DNA of 64,000 bases from Roseiarcus sp963794155 (GCA_963794155.1 CAWCCX010000016.1:62001-126000), one strand, 5' to 3'; numbered from the stretch's first letter, positions 26,195 through 35,902 are shown. Notes: generated by a model from the sequence alone, not told the origin. Program-made: numbers and translations.

Positions 26195-27455
26195 TCAGAG
26201 GCTCGGCGGCTTGTACGGCCCGGCTTTGGCGCTTGCCGTCGAATTGGGCGCAACCGCGTTGGGGGTCGGGTCGGCGACGGCGACCTTGTCGCCGGTCTGG
26301 GTGGATTCGAGGGCGTTGTCGACGAGCCGGTCCATCGGCGAGAGGCCGGATGCGATCTCCACCCGATTGCCGAGATTGCGCCCGACAGCGACCGGCTTCG
26401 AAAGTGACTCTGTCGTCAGAGTCGAGCGCGGCGACCGTCATGCCGTGAGGGCCGAAGATGAGGGCGGTCAGCGGGACGGACAGCGTGTCCGAATCGGCAG
26501 GTATATGGAAGTGGACTTCGGCGAAGGCGCCAGGCCAAAGCTTCCCGTCGCGATTGTCCGCCTGCAGCTCGATGAGCGCGGTGCGCGAGTTTTCCGCGAG
26601 CGAATTCGATGTCGACACCAGCTCGGCTTGAAAGGTCTCCTTCTGACCGGGCAGATGGAGCGCGGCCTTGATCCCCGGCGTGAGGTCTCCAAGGAAAGCC
26701 TGAGGCGCATTCACGTAAATGCGCATGCGGGAGATGTCGGCGACCTGGAACAGCGCGCGCCCAGTCGTGCCGCCGGCGTTGACGAGATCGCCGATGTCCA
26801 CGCTGCGCGCCGTCACCACGCCGTCGAAGGGCGCCTTGATCTGTTCGAAGCCGGTGAGCTCCTCGAGCCGGCTCACCGCGGCCTGCTGCGCCACGACGTT
26901 GGCCTTGGCGACCGACACCGCCGCAGCCAGGGACGCTGCGTTCAAGCGGTCGGTGTCGCCTTGTTGCTTGCTCTGCCAGCCTTGAGCGACGAGCTGCGAA
27001 GTCCGCTGGTCGGTCACGTGGCCGAGATCGGCGTTGGCCTGCGCCTGTTGAACCGCCGCCTGGAGCTGAACCAGCTGCCCCCTGGCTTGTTCGAGCTGCT
27101 GATCGAGATCCGGCGCCGAGATCGTCGCCAGAACCTCGCCCTTCGTCACGCGCGCGCCGATGTCCTTGTTCCAGGCGGTGATATAGCCGCTGGCGCGGGC
27201 AAAGAGAGAGCCGGTGATGAACGCGGCCAGGTTGCCCGGCAAAATCAGGTCCTGTTCTGCGGATCCTCGCTCTGGCCGGACAACCCGCACCGTCGGAATG
27301 GTCTGCGCATTGGTCCAGGCCGTGACCTCCAGCTTGCTCCTGGCGCGATCCATAATGCCCGAGACCGCGAGGCCGACGGCGCCAATCGCCAGCACGATGA
27401 TGAAAATCAAAACGCGATGCGTCTTGCGCGGGGTGACGGAAGATTCAGAGGACAT
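26195..27455 (-). pseudogene. RND efflux periplasmic adaptor (HlyD/MFP), frameshifted near its 3' end
   Basis: A membrane-fusion protein with an N-terminal anchor (residues 13-33, HRVLIFIIVLAIGAVGLAVS), barrel-sandwich lipoyl halves (LPGNLAAFITGSLFARASGY and EQIKAPFDGVVTARSVDIGD), a long helical hairpin and the beta-barrel. One extra base (C at 26399 on the plus strand, G in the gene) shifts the frame after DSDDRVTF. Without it the gene reads KPVAVGRNLGNRVEIASGLSP ... GPYKPPSL and stops at 26195. As given, the frame continues as Arg-rich nonsense to 26175. The adaptor may be damaged, or the base may be a sequencing error. It is paired with the RND transporter 15 bases upstream in the same operon. 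Confidence 0.88.
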
Positions 27456-27470
27456 GAAAAGCGCTCCGGA

Positions 27471-30400
27471 TCAGGCGGGAGAAGGCAGGCCGGCGAACAA
27501 CTCCGCCGCATTGGCTTTGTCTTTGCTCGGATGAAGCCGGTGCACGATCGAGAACACGGTCGGCACGAACAACAGCGTCGCGACAGTCGCAAACATGAGG
27601 CCGCCGATGACGGCGCGTCCCAGCGGCGAGTTCGGCCCAGGCTCGATGGCCATCGGCAGCATGCCAATGATCATGGCGAGCGCCGTCATCAGCACCGGCC
27701 TGAAGCGCGTGGCGCCGGCCGCGAGCGCGGCCTCCACCGCGCCCTTCCCCTCCAGCATTTGCTCGCGCGCGAAGCTGACGACGAGGATGCTGTTCGCCGT
27801 CGCCACGCCCATGCACATGATGGCCCCGGTCAGCGCGGGCACCGACAGGGTCGTATAGGTGAGGAACAGCATCCACACGATGCCGGCCAGCGCCGCCGGA
27901 AGCGCGGTGATGATGACGAACGGGTCGAGCCAAGACTGGAAGTTGACGACGATGAGCAGGTAGATCAGCACAGCCGAGAAGGCCAAGCCGATTATGAGCT
28001 GCTGGTAGGCGCTGGCCATGGTCGCCACCTGGCCCCGGATCGTTATGGTCGACCCTTTGGGAAGCTCTCCCCGGGCGTCGTCGACAATCTTCTGCACGTC
28101 CGCGGCGACGCTGCCGAGATCGCGATCCTGGGTCGTCGCGTAGATATCGACAATGCTGCGAATGTCGTAATGCGAAGCAATCGCGTCGAGCGGCTCGGGC
28201 GAGAAGGTCGCAAGACCGCCGAGCAGCTGGGTCGAATTGGCGGTGGCGAGCGGCACGTATTTGAGGTCGCCGAGCGTATCGATGCCATACTGCGGGGTCT
28301 GGACCGAGACGGCGTAGGAGACGCCGGTCGTCGGGCTCAGCCAGTAGGTCGGCGCCGTCTGGGTGCTGCCTGAGAGCGTCGTCTGAAGGCTGGTCGAGGC
28401 GTCGTTCTCGGTGAGCCCCACGACGCCGGCGAATTCTCGGTTGAACTCGACCCGGAGCGCCGGGTCCTGGAAGGCTTCCTGGATGCGCGGATCGGCGATT
28501 CCGGGAACACGGCGAATCTTCGCCAAAAGCTTGTTGGCGAAGGCGCGGCTCGCGTTGACGTCATTGCCAGCGATCTGGACATCGAGCGGCGCGGGAGAGC
28601 CGAAGTTGAGAATCTGGCTGACCATATCCGCAGGCAGGAAAGAGAAGGTCGCGCCTGGAAACGTCTTTGGGAGTTGCTCGCGCAGCGCCTTCACGTAAGC
28701 GTCGGTCGGGGTCGCGCCCTCGCGCAGGCTCACGAGCATGTCGGCGTCGAAGACGCCGATCGTTCCTGTGTTCTGGTACGAGAGATTGATGCCGCTCGCC
28801 GGCAGGCCGATGTTGTTGACGATGCTTGCGACCCGGTCAGGCGGAATGATCGAACGAATCTTCTGTTCGACCTGATCGGTCAGCCGCGTCGTTTCCTCGA
28901 TGCGCGTTCCTGTCGGCGCCCTCATATGGATTTTGATCGCGTCGGACTCGACCGAGGGAAAGAAGTCCTGGCCCAGGAATGGGGCGAGTCCGAGCGACAG
29001 CAGGACAACGCAGAGGAAGCCGCCCGCGAAGATGAAGCGGCGCCGCAGCGCCAGTCCGAGAATCCCCAGATAGCCTTGGCGAAAGCGCTCGAAATTATGC
29101 TCGAAGCCCTGCTGAAGGCGGCGGAACACCCCGGCGCGGCGCGCCTCGCCCGCGTCGCGGCCCGGCGCGTGATGAGGATGCTGACTCACCAGCAGGAAAT
29201 GCGCCATCGTCGGCACGAGCGTGTAGGTGAGGATGTAGGAGGCGATCATCGCGAAGACGACCGCCGTCGCGAGCGGACGGAAGAGATAGCCCGCGACGCC
29301 GCCGAGCGCGAGGAGAGGCGCAAAGGCGATGCAGATGCAGAACAAGGCGACCGTCGCCGGCGGCATGATTTCCTTCGCGCCGTGGATGATGGCGGTCAGG
29401 ACGTCCTCGCCAAGCTCCTCCATATGGCGGTTGATGTTCTCGATGGTCACCGTCGCATCGTCGACGAGAATGCCGACCGCGAGCGCAAGGCCGCCGAGAG
29501 TCATGACATTGATGGTCTGGCCGAGCAGGGCAAGCGCGATCAGCGAACTCAAGACCGCAAGCGGGATTGAGACCGTGATGATGAGGGTCGATCGCCAGCT
29601 GCCAAGAAACACGAGGATCATCAAGCCGGTAAGCGAGGCCGCGATCAATCCCTCGCGCACGACGGCGGTGACCGAAGACTTGACGAAGTCGGACTGGTCC
29701 GCGACGAACTTGAGGTCGACGCCGGGGGGGAGCGTCGCCTCGATCGCCGGGAGGCGCGCCTTGATGCCGGAGATGATGTCCAGCGTGGACGCCGAGCCGA
29801 TCTTGAGAACGGACATCAGCACGCCCTTGCGCCCGTCGAGCTGGACGACGTTGGTCTGCGGCGGCGAACCGTCGTGGACGTACGCGACGTCGCGCATGAA
29901 CACGACCGCGCCGTTGACCACCTTGACCGGGATATTGTTGAAGTCCGCGACCGCCTTGGGCGAGTCGTTGAGGTCGACGGTGAATTCGTAATTCCCGATC
30001 TTCTCCGTGCCGACCGGATTGATCTGGTTCTGCAGGGCAAGCGCGTTACCGACATCGGTAGCTGAGAGATTGTGGGCGCGCAGCGCATTCTGGTCGAGGT
30101 CGATCTGCACCTGGCGCGTCGCGCCGCCATAGGGGTACGGAAGCTGGGCGCCTGCGACCGTGGTGAGTTGCGGCCGGATAAAGTTCTGGGCGAGATCGAA
30201 GAGCTCGACCTGAGAAAGCGAGTCGCTGGACAAGGCCAGTTGAATGATCGGAACGCTCGAGGCGTTGTAGGCCAGGATGATCGGCGGCGTGGCCCCTTGC
30301 GGAAGTTGCTTGAGAATTGTTTGCGAAATCGACGTGACCTGCGCCTGCGCGGCGTTGATGTTCGCGCTCGGCTGAAAGAAGATCTTGATGACGCCCATGC

Positions 30401-30665
30401 CGGGAAACGACTGCGACTCGATATGCTCGATGTCGTTGACGGTGGTCGAGAGCGCTCGCTCGTATGGGGTGACGATCCGGCCGGCCATGTCATCCGGCGA
30501 GAGGCCGGTATAGCTCCACACCACCGAGATGACCGGGATGCCGATATTGGGAAAGATGTCAGTCGGGGTCCGGATCGCCGACAGCGAGCCGAAAATCATC
30601 ACCAGAATCGCCGTCACGACGAAGGTGTAGGGACGCGCGAGCGCCAACCGGACGACGGCTGTCAT
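27471..30665 (-). CDS. RND multidrug efflux transporter (AcrB/HAE1-like)
   Basis: A 1064-residue inner-membrane pump with two repeated halves of six membrane helices, each with a large periplasmic loop. Landmarks are ARPYTFVVTAILVMIFGSLS at the start, PTDIFPNIGIPVISVVWSYTGL, GGLALAVGILVDDATVTIENI (proton-relay Asp pair in TM4) and ALTGAIMCMGVATANSILVV. It exports drugs or solvents by proton antiport together with the adaptor downstream. No outer-membrane factor gene is next to it. The ATG at 30665 is preferred to the TTG three codons upstream. Confidence 0.95.
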   Translation of the reverse strand: MTAVVRLALARPYTFVVTAILVMIFGSLSAIRTPTDIFPNIGIPVISVVWSYTGLSPDDMAGRIVTPYERALSTTVNDIEHIESQSFPGMGVIKIFFQPSANINAAQAQVTSISQTILKQLPQGATPPIILAYNASSVPIIQLALSSDSLSQVELFDLAQNFIRPQLTTVAGAQLPYPYGGATRQVQIDLDQNALRAHNLSATDVGNALALQNQINPVGTEKIGNYEFTVDLNDSPKAVADFNNIPVKVVNGAVVFMRDVAYVHDGSPPQTNVVQLDGRKGVLMSVLKIGSASTLDIISGIKARLPAIEATLPPGVDLKFVADQSDFVKSSVTAVVREGLIAASLTGLMILVFLGSWRSTLIITVSIPLAVLSSLIALALLGQTINVMTLGGLALAVGILVDDATVTIENINRHMEELGEDVLTAIIHGAKEIMPPATVALFCICIAFAPLLALGGVAGYLFRPLATAVVFAMIASYILTYTLVPTMAHFLLVSQHPHHAPGRDAGEARRAGVFRRLQQGFEHNFERFRQGYLGILGLALRRRFIFAGGFLCVVLLSLGLAPFLGQDFFPSVESDAIKIHMRAPTGTRIEETTRLTDQVEQKIRSIIPPDRVASIVNNIGLPASGINLSYQNTGTIGVFDADMLVSLREGATPTDAYVKALREQLPKTFPGATFSFLPADMVSQILNFGSPAPLDVQIAGNDVNASRAFANKLLAKIRRVPGIADPRIQEAFQDPALRVEFNREFAGVVGLTENDASTSLQTTLSGSTQTAPTYWLSPTTGVSYAVSVQTPQYGIDTLGDLKYVPLATANSTQLLGGLATFSPEPLDAIASHYDIRSIVDIYATTQDRDLGSVAADVQKIVDDARGELPKGSTITIRGQVATMASAYQQLIIGLAFSAVLIYLLIVVNFQSWLDPFVIITALPAALAGIVWMLFLTYTTLSVPALTGAIMCMGVATANSILVVSFAREQMLEGKGAVEAALAAGATRFRPVLMTALAMIIGMLPMAIEPGPNSPLGRAVIGGLMFATVATLLFVPTVFSIVHRLHPSKDKANAAELFAGLPSPA

Positions 30666-30857
30666 GGACCTCAAGCCTGCAATTGAATCGCTGCGCCCTT
30701 TTCTCGACGGCGAATCGCCGTCGCCTTGGCGAAGGGCTTGTCAGCGGCATTAGAGATATAGGCGCGGATTGCTGCAGTGCGACATCAAATCCGCTTGATC
30801 TCCCAATGAAGTGACTGGCGGCGGGGCGAAAGGGCCGTTCCCTCGCTGCGGCGCCAG

Positions 30858-30974
30858 TTCCCACCCGAACGGGTTATGGACGCGCTGCCGGCGCTCGATC
30901 CGAGCCTGCTCCCGCCCGGCCGGCGCCGGCCGCGCATGCGCCGCCGCCGCCCCGATCCCGCCCACACGGCGTGA
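30858..30974 (+). pseudogene. 3' fragment of a histidine kinase gene
   Basis: Thirty-eight codons and a stop read FPPERVMDALPALDPS, then an Arg-rich end RMRRRRPDPAHTA. This matches the C-terminus of the kinase at 24619-26187 (FPPERVMDTLPAFDPE ... RRRRDPAHAA and stop), with roughly three quarters of bases shared. Nothing upstream of it resembles the kinase. The two matching ends bracket the efflux operon. The rest of 30675-31036 holds no gene. Confidence 0.75.
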
Positions 30975-31036
30975 GGGCGTGCGGTCCCGCAGCGCCTATG
31001 GCATTCGTGCTAGGGTCTGGCGGCGGAGGCGATGCA

Positions 31037-31864
31037 ATGAGCGAGTCGCGAAAGCTCGCGGCGATCCTGGTCGCGGATATCGTCGGTTACAGCCGCCTCG
31101 CCGGCGCTGACGAGGAGCGCACGCTGGCGCGTATCAGGGGGCTGCGCAGCGATCTCCTCGACCCAACGATTGCGGCCCATCGCGGCCGGGTCGTCAAGCG
31201 CACCGGCGACGGCTCGATCGTCGAGTTCCGGAGCGTCGTCGACGCCGTGCGCTGCGCGATCGAAGTGCAGAACGGTATGGTCGAGCGCAACGCCGGCGTG
31301 CCGCCTGAGCGACGCATCGAATTCCGTGTCGGCGTTCACCTGGGCGACGTCGTTGAGGAGAGCGACGGCGACCTGATGGGCGATGGCGTCAACATCGCCG
31401 CGCGGTTGGAGAGCGTCGCCAAGCCTGGCGCGATCTGTCTCTCCGAGCAAGCCTACTGGCAGGTGAAGGGACGGCTCGATCTCAAGGTCACCGACCTCGG
31501 CGCAACCCAATTGAAGAACATCGCCGAGCCGATCCGCGTCTACTCGCTCGAAGTCGGCCAGCAGCCGCTAGCGGCGGCGCCGCAGCCGTCAACGCCGTCA
31601 ACGCCCTCGACGCTGCCGGCCGATCATCAGGCGGCGATCGAGCGTATCCGGGCGAAGCGCGCCTTTGGGCGTCACGCGAGGATCTATGTCGCCGTCAACC
31701 TTCTGCTCATCGCCATCTGGGCGATTACCAGCCGAGGGTACTTCTGGCCGATCTGGCCGCTCCTCGGCTGGGGCGTCGGGCTCGGCATGAACTATTGGAG
31801 CGTTTTCCTCCGCAAGCCGATTTCGGACGACGAGATCCGGCGTGAACTGGAGAGGGGGCCCTAA
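31037..31864 (+). CDS. Class III adenylate/guanylate cyclase with C-terminal 2TM domain
   Basis: A 275-residue protein. The catalytic domain (about 5-170) has the metal-binding ILVADIVGYSRLAGADEE and the VVKRTGDGSIVEF segment, then GDLMGDGVNIAARLESVAKPG. It is followed by a proline/threonine linker (PSTPSTPSTLPAD), a short basic helix, and two membrane helices (VAVNLLLIAIWAITSRG and FWPIWPLLGWGVGLGMNYW) that match the 2TM domain. It would make cyclic AMP at the inner membrane. The order, catalytic domain first and membrane part last, is the reverse of many sensors. The ATG at 31037 is chosen from SESRKLAAILVADIVGYS. Confidence 0.9.
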   Translation: MSESRKLAAILVADIVGYSRLAGADEERTLARIRGLRSDLLDPTIAAHRGRVVKRTGDGSIVEFRSVVDAVRCAIEVQNGMVERNAGVPPERRIEFRVGVHLGDVVEESDGDLMGDGVNIAARLESVAKPGAICLSEQAYWQVKGRLDLKVTDLGATQLKNIAEPIRVYSLEVGQQPLAAAPQPSTPSTPSTLPADHQAAIERIRAKRAFGRHARIYVAVNLLLIAIWAITSRGYFWPIWPLLGWGVGLGMNYWSVFLRKPISDDEIRRELERGP

Positions 31865-31982
31865 CGCCGGGCGATCGACCCGGGCTATCGCCCCTCCCTG
31901 CTTATGCCGGCTTGTCAGCCCCCGCAGGCAAGCACCGCTCGTCGTGGCCCGGCGCGCCCGGGCTGGAAATGTCTTGCGAGAA

Positions 31983-32147
31983 TCAGAAATCCGAGCCAGT
32001 CGTAGATGCGGGCGAAGGCGAGGCGCCGGCGCCCGCCGCTTGGCAATGGGCGCCCGCGGCCTCTTCCTCGGTGAAGCGCATCAGGGTCTTGCGGCAGGTG
32101 GGGATCGTGGGGAAAGAGCGGCGGTTTCTCTTGCGACATTCGATCAT
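31983..32147 (-). CDS. Possible small protein, unrecognised
   Basis: A 54-codon frame from ATG 32147 reads MIECRKRNRRSFPTIPTCRK and continues TLMRFTEEEAAGAHCQ before a low-complexity Ala/Ser end. It contains three cysteines and follows pth on the same strand after 38 bases. I do not recognise the family, and codon bias in this GC-rich stretch opens frames by chance. The rest of 31865-32184 shows nothing else. Confidence 0.25.
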   Translation of the reverse strand: MIECRKRNRRSFPTIPTCRKTLMRFTEEEAAGAHCQAAGAGASPSPASTTGSDF

Positions 32148-32184
32148 CCTCCCGTCTTGTCGGGCGCCCGCGGAGCGGTCCCGC

Positions 32185-32784
32185 TCAGTCGTCGTCCGTC
32201 CCCTCGCCGAAGCCCGCGGCCTCGACCGCGAGATGGATCTTGTTCTGGAAGCTCGCGTCCTTTCCCGCGACCAGCAGGGGCGCGGCCTCCGCGATCGCCC
32301 GGCAAACCGCGTCGACCCAGCCCGCCTCCGACTTGGCGAAATCGCTCAATACGTAATGATAGACCAGCGCCTTGTCGCCGGGATGACCGATGCCGATCCG
32401 CACCCGCTTATAGTCATTGCCGACATGGGCGGTGATCGAGCGCAGTCCGTTGTGGCCGGCGGCGCCGCCGCCGACCTTGACCCTCACTTTGGCGGGCGCG
32501 AGATCGAGCTCGTCATGGATGACAATCAGCTCGCTGAGGTCGAGCTTCCAGAACCGCAGAGCGTCGCCGACGCTGCGGCCGGAATCGTTCATGTAGGTCT
32601 GCGGCTTGATGAGCATGACCCGCGTCCCGCCGATCGCGCCCTCGCTCGCCAGTCCCTGATGCCGGGCGCGATAAGGCCCGAATCCGTGCGCCTCGGCGAT
32701 CGCGTCGACGGCCATGAAGCCGATGTTGTGGCGGTTGCGCTCATGGCGCGCGCCCGGATTGCCGAGTTCCGCGACGACCAGCAT
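32185..32784 (-). CDS. pth: Peptidyl-tRNA hydrolase
   Basis: A 199-residue Pth that recycles peptidyl-tRNA released from stalled ribosomes. Family motifs are complete: VVAELGNPGARHERNRHNIG with the Asn and catalytic His, KPQTYMNDSGRSV, VIHDELDLAPAKVRVKVGGG with the catalytic Asp, and GHNGLRSI. It sits 67 bases after rplY, the usual alphaproteobacterial order rplY-pth, so the two are probably co-transcribed. Confidence 0.96.
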   Translation of the reverse strand: MLVVAELGNPGARHERNRHNIGFMAVDAIAEAHGFGPYRARHQGLASEGAIGGTRVMLIKPQTYMNDSGRSVGDALRFWKLDLSELIVIHDELDLAPAKVRVKVGGGAAGHNGLRSITAHVGNDYKRVRIGIGHPGDKALVYHYVLSDFAKSEAGWVDAVCRAIAEAAPLLVAGKDASFQNKIHLAVEAAGFGEGTDDD

Positions 32785-32851
32785 GGGGCCCTCGATCGAT
32801 CAGCCTAAGCGGCGGACTTGGCCTTGCTGCAAGCCCGCCCGGCGGCGGGCC

Positions 32852-33604
32852 TTACTTCTTGGCGGCCGGCTTGGCGGAAGCGGCAGGCGCGGCGGCCGCC
32901 TTCGCCGGGGCGGCGGCAGCGGCGCCCTTCGCGGCGTCGGCCTTGGCCGGGGCCCCAGCCGCAGGCGCGGGGGCAGCGGCGCCGGGAGCCGCCGCGGCGG
33001 CGGCCGCTGCGGGCGCAGCGGGCGTCTCCTCGGCCATGATTGTCGGCGGCACGATCGTCACCACAGTCTGGTCCGATTTCGAGCTCGCCGGCCGGCAGCC
33101 CTCCGGCAGTTTCACCGCCGAGACATGCACGGAATCGTGGAAATCGAGGCCCGCGAGGTCGATCGTGATCGATTCCGGAATCGCGTCCGCCGGCGCCATC
33201 AGCTCGACCGTATGCAAGACAATGTTGACCGCGCCGCCCTTCTTCAATCCCGGCGAGGCCTCGCGATTGACGACATGCACCGGTACGCCAATCCGCACCC
33301 GCGACCCTGGCGCGAGCCGGAGAAAATCGACATGGACCGGCCGGTCGGAGACGACGTCGAGCTGGTAGTCGCGCGGCAGGACGCGCTCCTTGCGGCCGTC
33401 GACCTCGAGCTCAAAGATCGAAGTCAGGAAGTGGCCCGAATAGATGAGCTTGTTGACGTCCTTGTAGTCGACCGAGATCGGCTCGGGCTTCAGACCGCCG
33501 CCATAGATGACGGCGGGAACGCGGCCTTCGCGACGAACGGAGCGGGCGGCCCCCTTGCCTGTCCCGCTGCGCGTCACGGCCGCGAGTTGCTTGATCGCTG
33601 CCAT
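32852..33604 (-). CDS. rplY: 50S ribosomal protein L25/general stress protein Ctc
   Basis: A 250-residue long-form L25 (TL5/Ctc type) that binds 5S rRNA. The N-terminal L25 domain has GKGAARSVRREGRVPAVIYG and LPRDYQLDVVSDRPVHVDFLR. The C-terminal beta domain has IPVHVVN-like GVPVHVVNREASPGLKKGG and PESITIDLAGLDFHDSVHV. The last 60 residues are an Ala/Pro/Lys tail (AAAAPGAAAPAPAAG), common in this order. ATG 33604 is used; it heads the rplY-pth operon. Confidence 0.95.
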   Translation of the reverse strand: MAAIKQLAAVTRSGTGKGAARSVRREGRVPAVIYGGGLKPEPISVDYKDVNKLIYSGHFLTSIFELEVDGRKERVLPRDYQLDVVSDRPVHVDFLRLAPGSRVRIGVPVHVVNREASPGLKKGGAVNIVLHTVELMAPADAIPESITIDLAGLDFHDSVHVSAVKLPEGCRPASSKSDQTVVTIVPPTIMAEETPAAPAAAAAAAAPGAAAPAPAAGAPAKADAAKGAAAAAPAKAAAAPAASAKPAAKK

Positions 33605-33768
33605 GATGATGTCCTTGGTTGGTTGCTCGCGCCCTGCCTCCAGGGGTGTCGGAACCGGCGCGAAGCCGGGCCTTATAGAGAAGCGAGGCGGATTGAGCAA
33701 GAGCGGCGGCTTCTCCTTGCTTTCGCCTGTCCATCGTCGCATTGCTTCGCGTCAAGGAGAAAGAGAAC

Positions 33769-35202
33769 ATGACGGGCGTGTCGGCGAGCAACGGCAAGTG
33801 GCGCATCGAAGAGGACGCGCTCGGCGATGTGCGGGTGCCGGCCGAGCATTTGTGGGGCGCGCAGACGGAGCGCTCCCGCCAGAATTTCACAGTCGGCTTC
33901 GAACGGCACCGCTGGACCCGGCCGGTGATCCGCGCCTTCGGCCTTGTGAAGAAATGCGCTGCGCTCGCGAACCTCGAGCTCGGGCAATTGCCCAAGGTCA
34001 AGGTCGATCTCATCGTCCGCGCGGCGCAAGAAGTCGTCGATGGCAAACTCGACGAGGAATTTCCGCTCGTCGTGTTTCAGACCGGGTCGGGCACCCAATC
34101 CAATATGAACGCCAACGAAGTCATCGCCAATCGGGCGATCCAGATCGCCGGCGGGGTCATCGGATCCAAGAAGCCGATCCATCCGAACGACGACGTCAAT
34201 CACAGTCAATCGTCGAACGACGTGTTCCCGACCGTCATGCACGTCGCCACGACGGCGGAAATCGACGCAGAGCTCCTGCCGGCGGTGGCTCGGTTACGCG
34301 ATACCCTCGACGCCAAGGTGAAGGCTTTCGCCGACGTGGTGATGGTCGGCCGGACGCATATGCAGGACGCGACGCCGTTGACCCTGGGCCAAGTGATCTC
34401 GGGCTGGGCGGCGCAACTCGATCAGGCGATCGCCACGATCAAGAGAGCGCGACAGGGGTTGCTGCCCCTGGCGATCGGCGGGACGGCGGTTGGCACTGGG
34501 CTGAACGCGGATCCTCGTTTTGGCGATGCCGTGGCGCGCAAGCTCGCCGAGGAGACCGGCGTCCCCTTCACTTCGGCGGCCAACAAGTTCGCGGCGCTGT
34601 CCGCCGATGACGCGATGGTGAACGTGAGCGCGGCGCTGCGCACGCTCGCCGGCGCCTTGATGAAAATCGCCAATGACGTCCGCATGTATGTCAGCGGGCC
34701 GCGGGCGGGCATCGGCGAGCTCAAAATCCCGGAAAACGAGCCTGGCTCCTCGATCATGCCGGGCAAGATCAATCCGACCCAGCCTGAAGCCTTGAGCATG
34801 GTCGCGGTACAGGTGTTCGGCAACGACCAGTCCGTGGCTTTCGCCGGTTCGCAAGGGCATTTTCAGCTCAATGTCTACCGGCCGGTCACATTGCACAACG
34901 TCCTCGAGTCCATTCTGTTGCTGGCTCAGGGCTGCCGCTCGTTCGACGAGCACTGCGCCCGCGGCATCGAGCCGAACGAGAAGCGGATCAAGGAGAACCT
35001 CGACAATTCGCTTATGCTGGTGACCGCGCTCAATCCGCATATCGGCTACGAAAAGGCGGCGCAGATTTCGCTGAAAGCTTACCGGGAGGACATCAGCTTG
35101 CGGAGCGCGGCGCTTGCGCTCGGCTACGTCACGGCCGATCAATTCGACAAGTGGGTCCGTCCCGAAGACATGACCCATCCCCTGTCCGCGAAGAAGAAAT
35201 AG
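33769..35202 (+). CDS. fumC: Fumarate hydratase, class II
   Basis: A 477-residue fumarase C of the TCA cycle (fumarate to malate). Visible are the substrate-site runs TGSGTQSNMNANEVIANRA, HPNDDVNHSQSSNDVFPT, VGRTHMQDATPLTLGQ (catalytic His) and the signature GSSIMPGKINPTQPE with the catalytic Ser. It needs no iron-sulfur cluster. The start ATG 33769 follows AAGGAGAAAGAG, a strong ribosome site. A single gene, divergent from rplY. Confidence 0.96.
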   Translation: MTGVSASNGKWRIEEDALGDVRVPAEHLWGAQTERSRQNFTVGFERHRWTRPVIRAFGLVKKCAALANLELGQLPKVKVDLIVRAAQEVVDGKLDEEFPLVVFQTGSGTQSNMNANEVIANRAIQIAGGVIGSKKPIHPNDDVNHSQSSNDVFPTVMHVATTAEIDAELLPAVARLRDTLDAKVKAFADVVMVGRTHMQDATPLTLGQVISGWAAQLDQAIATIKRARQGLLPLAIGGTAVGTGLNADPRFGDAVARKLAEETGVPFTSAANKFAALSADDAMVNVSAALRTLAGALMKIANDVRMYVSGPRAGIGELKIPENEPGSSIMPGKINPTQPEALSMVAVQVFGNDQSVAFAGSQGHFQLNVYRPVTLHNVLESILLLAQGCRSFDEHCARGIEPNEKRIKENLDNSLMLVTALNPHIGYEKAAQISLKAYREDISLRSAALALGYVTADQFDKWVRPEDMTHPLSAKKK

Positions 35203-35236
35203 GCGAGGCGCTGTATTCCTCGGCCTTTCGGGTGGT

Positions 35237-35878
35237 CTAGGCGCCGTAGGCCTTCATGAACACATCGACCCCCGCCTCGACCGAGGCTTCGATGTCCTCG
35301 CGACTGATCGAGGGGACGACGCCGAACAGGAGGCGCTTGTAGACGTGGCTCTGACAAAGATCGACGAACTGCCAAGCCGCCCGTTCGGGGTCGGGAACCT
35401 TGAGCGCCCCCGACCTTTCCAGGTTCTCGAGTTCGGCCGCAAGCCGGGTCGCGCCATAAAGCGGACCGGCCTCGTAGAAGGCCCGGCCGATGTTGGGGAA
35501 TTTTTCCGCCGCGGCGATGACGACCCGGGCGAGCGCCCGCGTTCCAGGCTCTGCCATGCGGCTGATGAGCCGGACGCCAAAGTCCCTGAGCATCTCGCGC
35601 GCGTCGCCCTCGCGCCTGAACGTGCAAAGCCGCTCCGCCGATTGAGCGAATTCGCCGCGAATGATCGCCTCGAATAGATCGTCCTTGGAGTCGAAATAAG
35701 CGTAGAGCGTGCCCTTCGAGACGCCTGCAGCGCGCGCAACATCGTTCATGCTCGCGCCGTCAAAGCCGGCGCTCAGGAACACCTGACGCGCCCCGTCCAC
35801 GATCTGGCGCCGTTTCGCGCCGCCGTCGCTTCTACCGCTGACCTCCTGATCCGGAACCTGCAAGTCCATATCCGTCAT
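35237..35878 (-). CDS. TetR/AcrR family regulator of the adjacent efflux operon
   Basis: A 213-residue repressor. The helix-turn-helix is RRQIVDGARQVFLSAGFDGA then SMNDVARAAGVSKGTLYAYF (about residues 23-65), and the C-terminal all-helical domain belongs to the TetR_C AcrR group. It is divergent from the emrA-like gene. Two identical odd palindromes lie in the intergenic space, one just ahead of each gene, so it very likely represses both itself and the pump. The inducer is unknown. Confidence 0.92.
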   Translation of the reverse strand: MTDMDLQVPDQEVSGRSDGGAKRRQIVDGARQVFLSAGFDGASMNDVARAAGVSKGTLYAYFDSKDDLFEAIIRGEFAQSAERLCTFRREGDAREMLRDFGVRLISRMAEPGTRALARVVIAAAEKFPNIGRAFYEAGPLYGATRLAAELENLERSGALKVPDPERAAWQFVDLCQSHVYKRLLFGVVPSISREDIEASVEAGVDVFMKAYGA

Positions 35879-35902
35879 GCCTTTTCGAGCCGGAGATTGC
35901 TG

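Noticed and set aside
25656..28373. Very long plus-strand open frame (905 codons) over the kinase end and the RND operon
   Set aside because: It is Arg-rich with no domain, and it lies antisense to clear RND adaptor and pump coding sequence; GC-rich DNA opens such frames.
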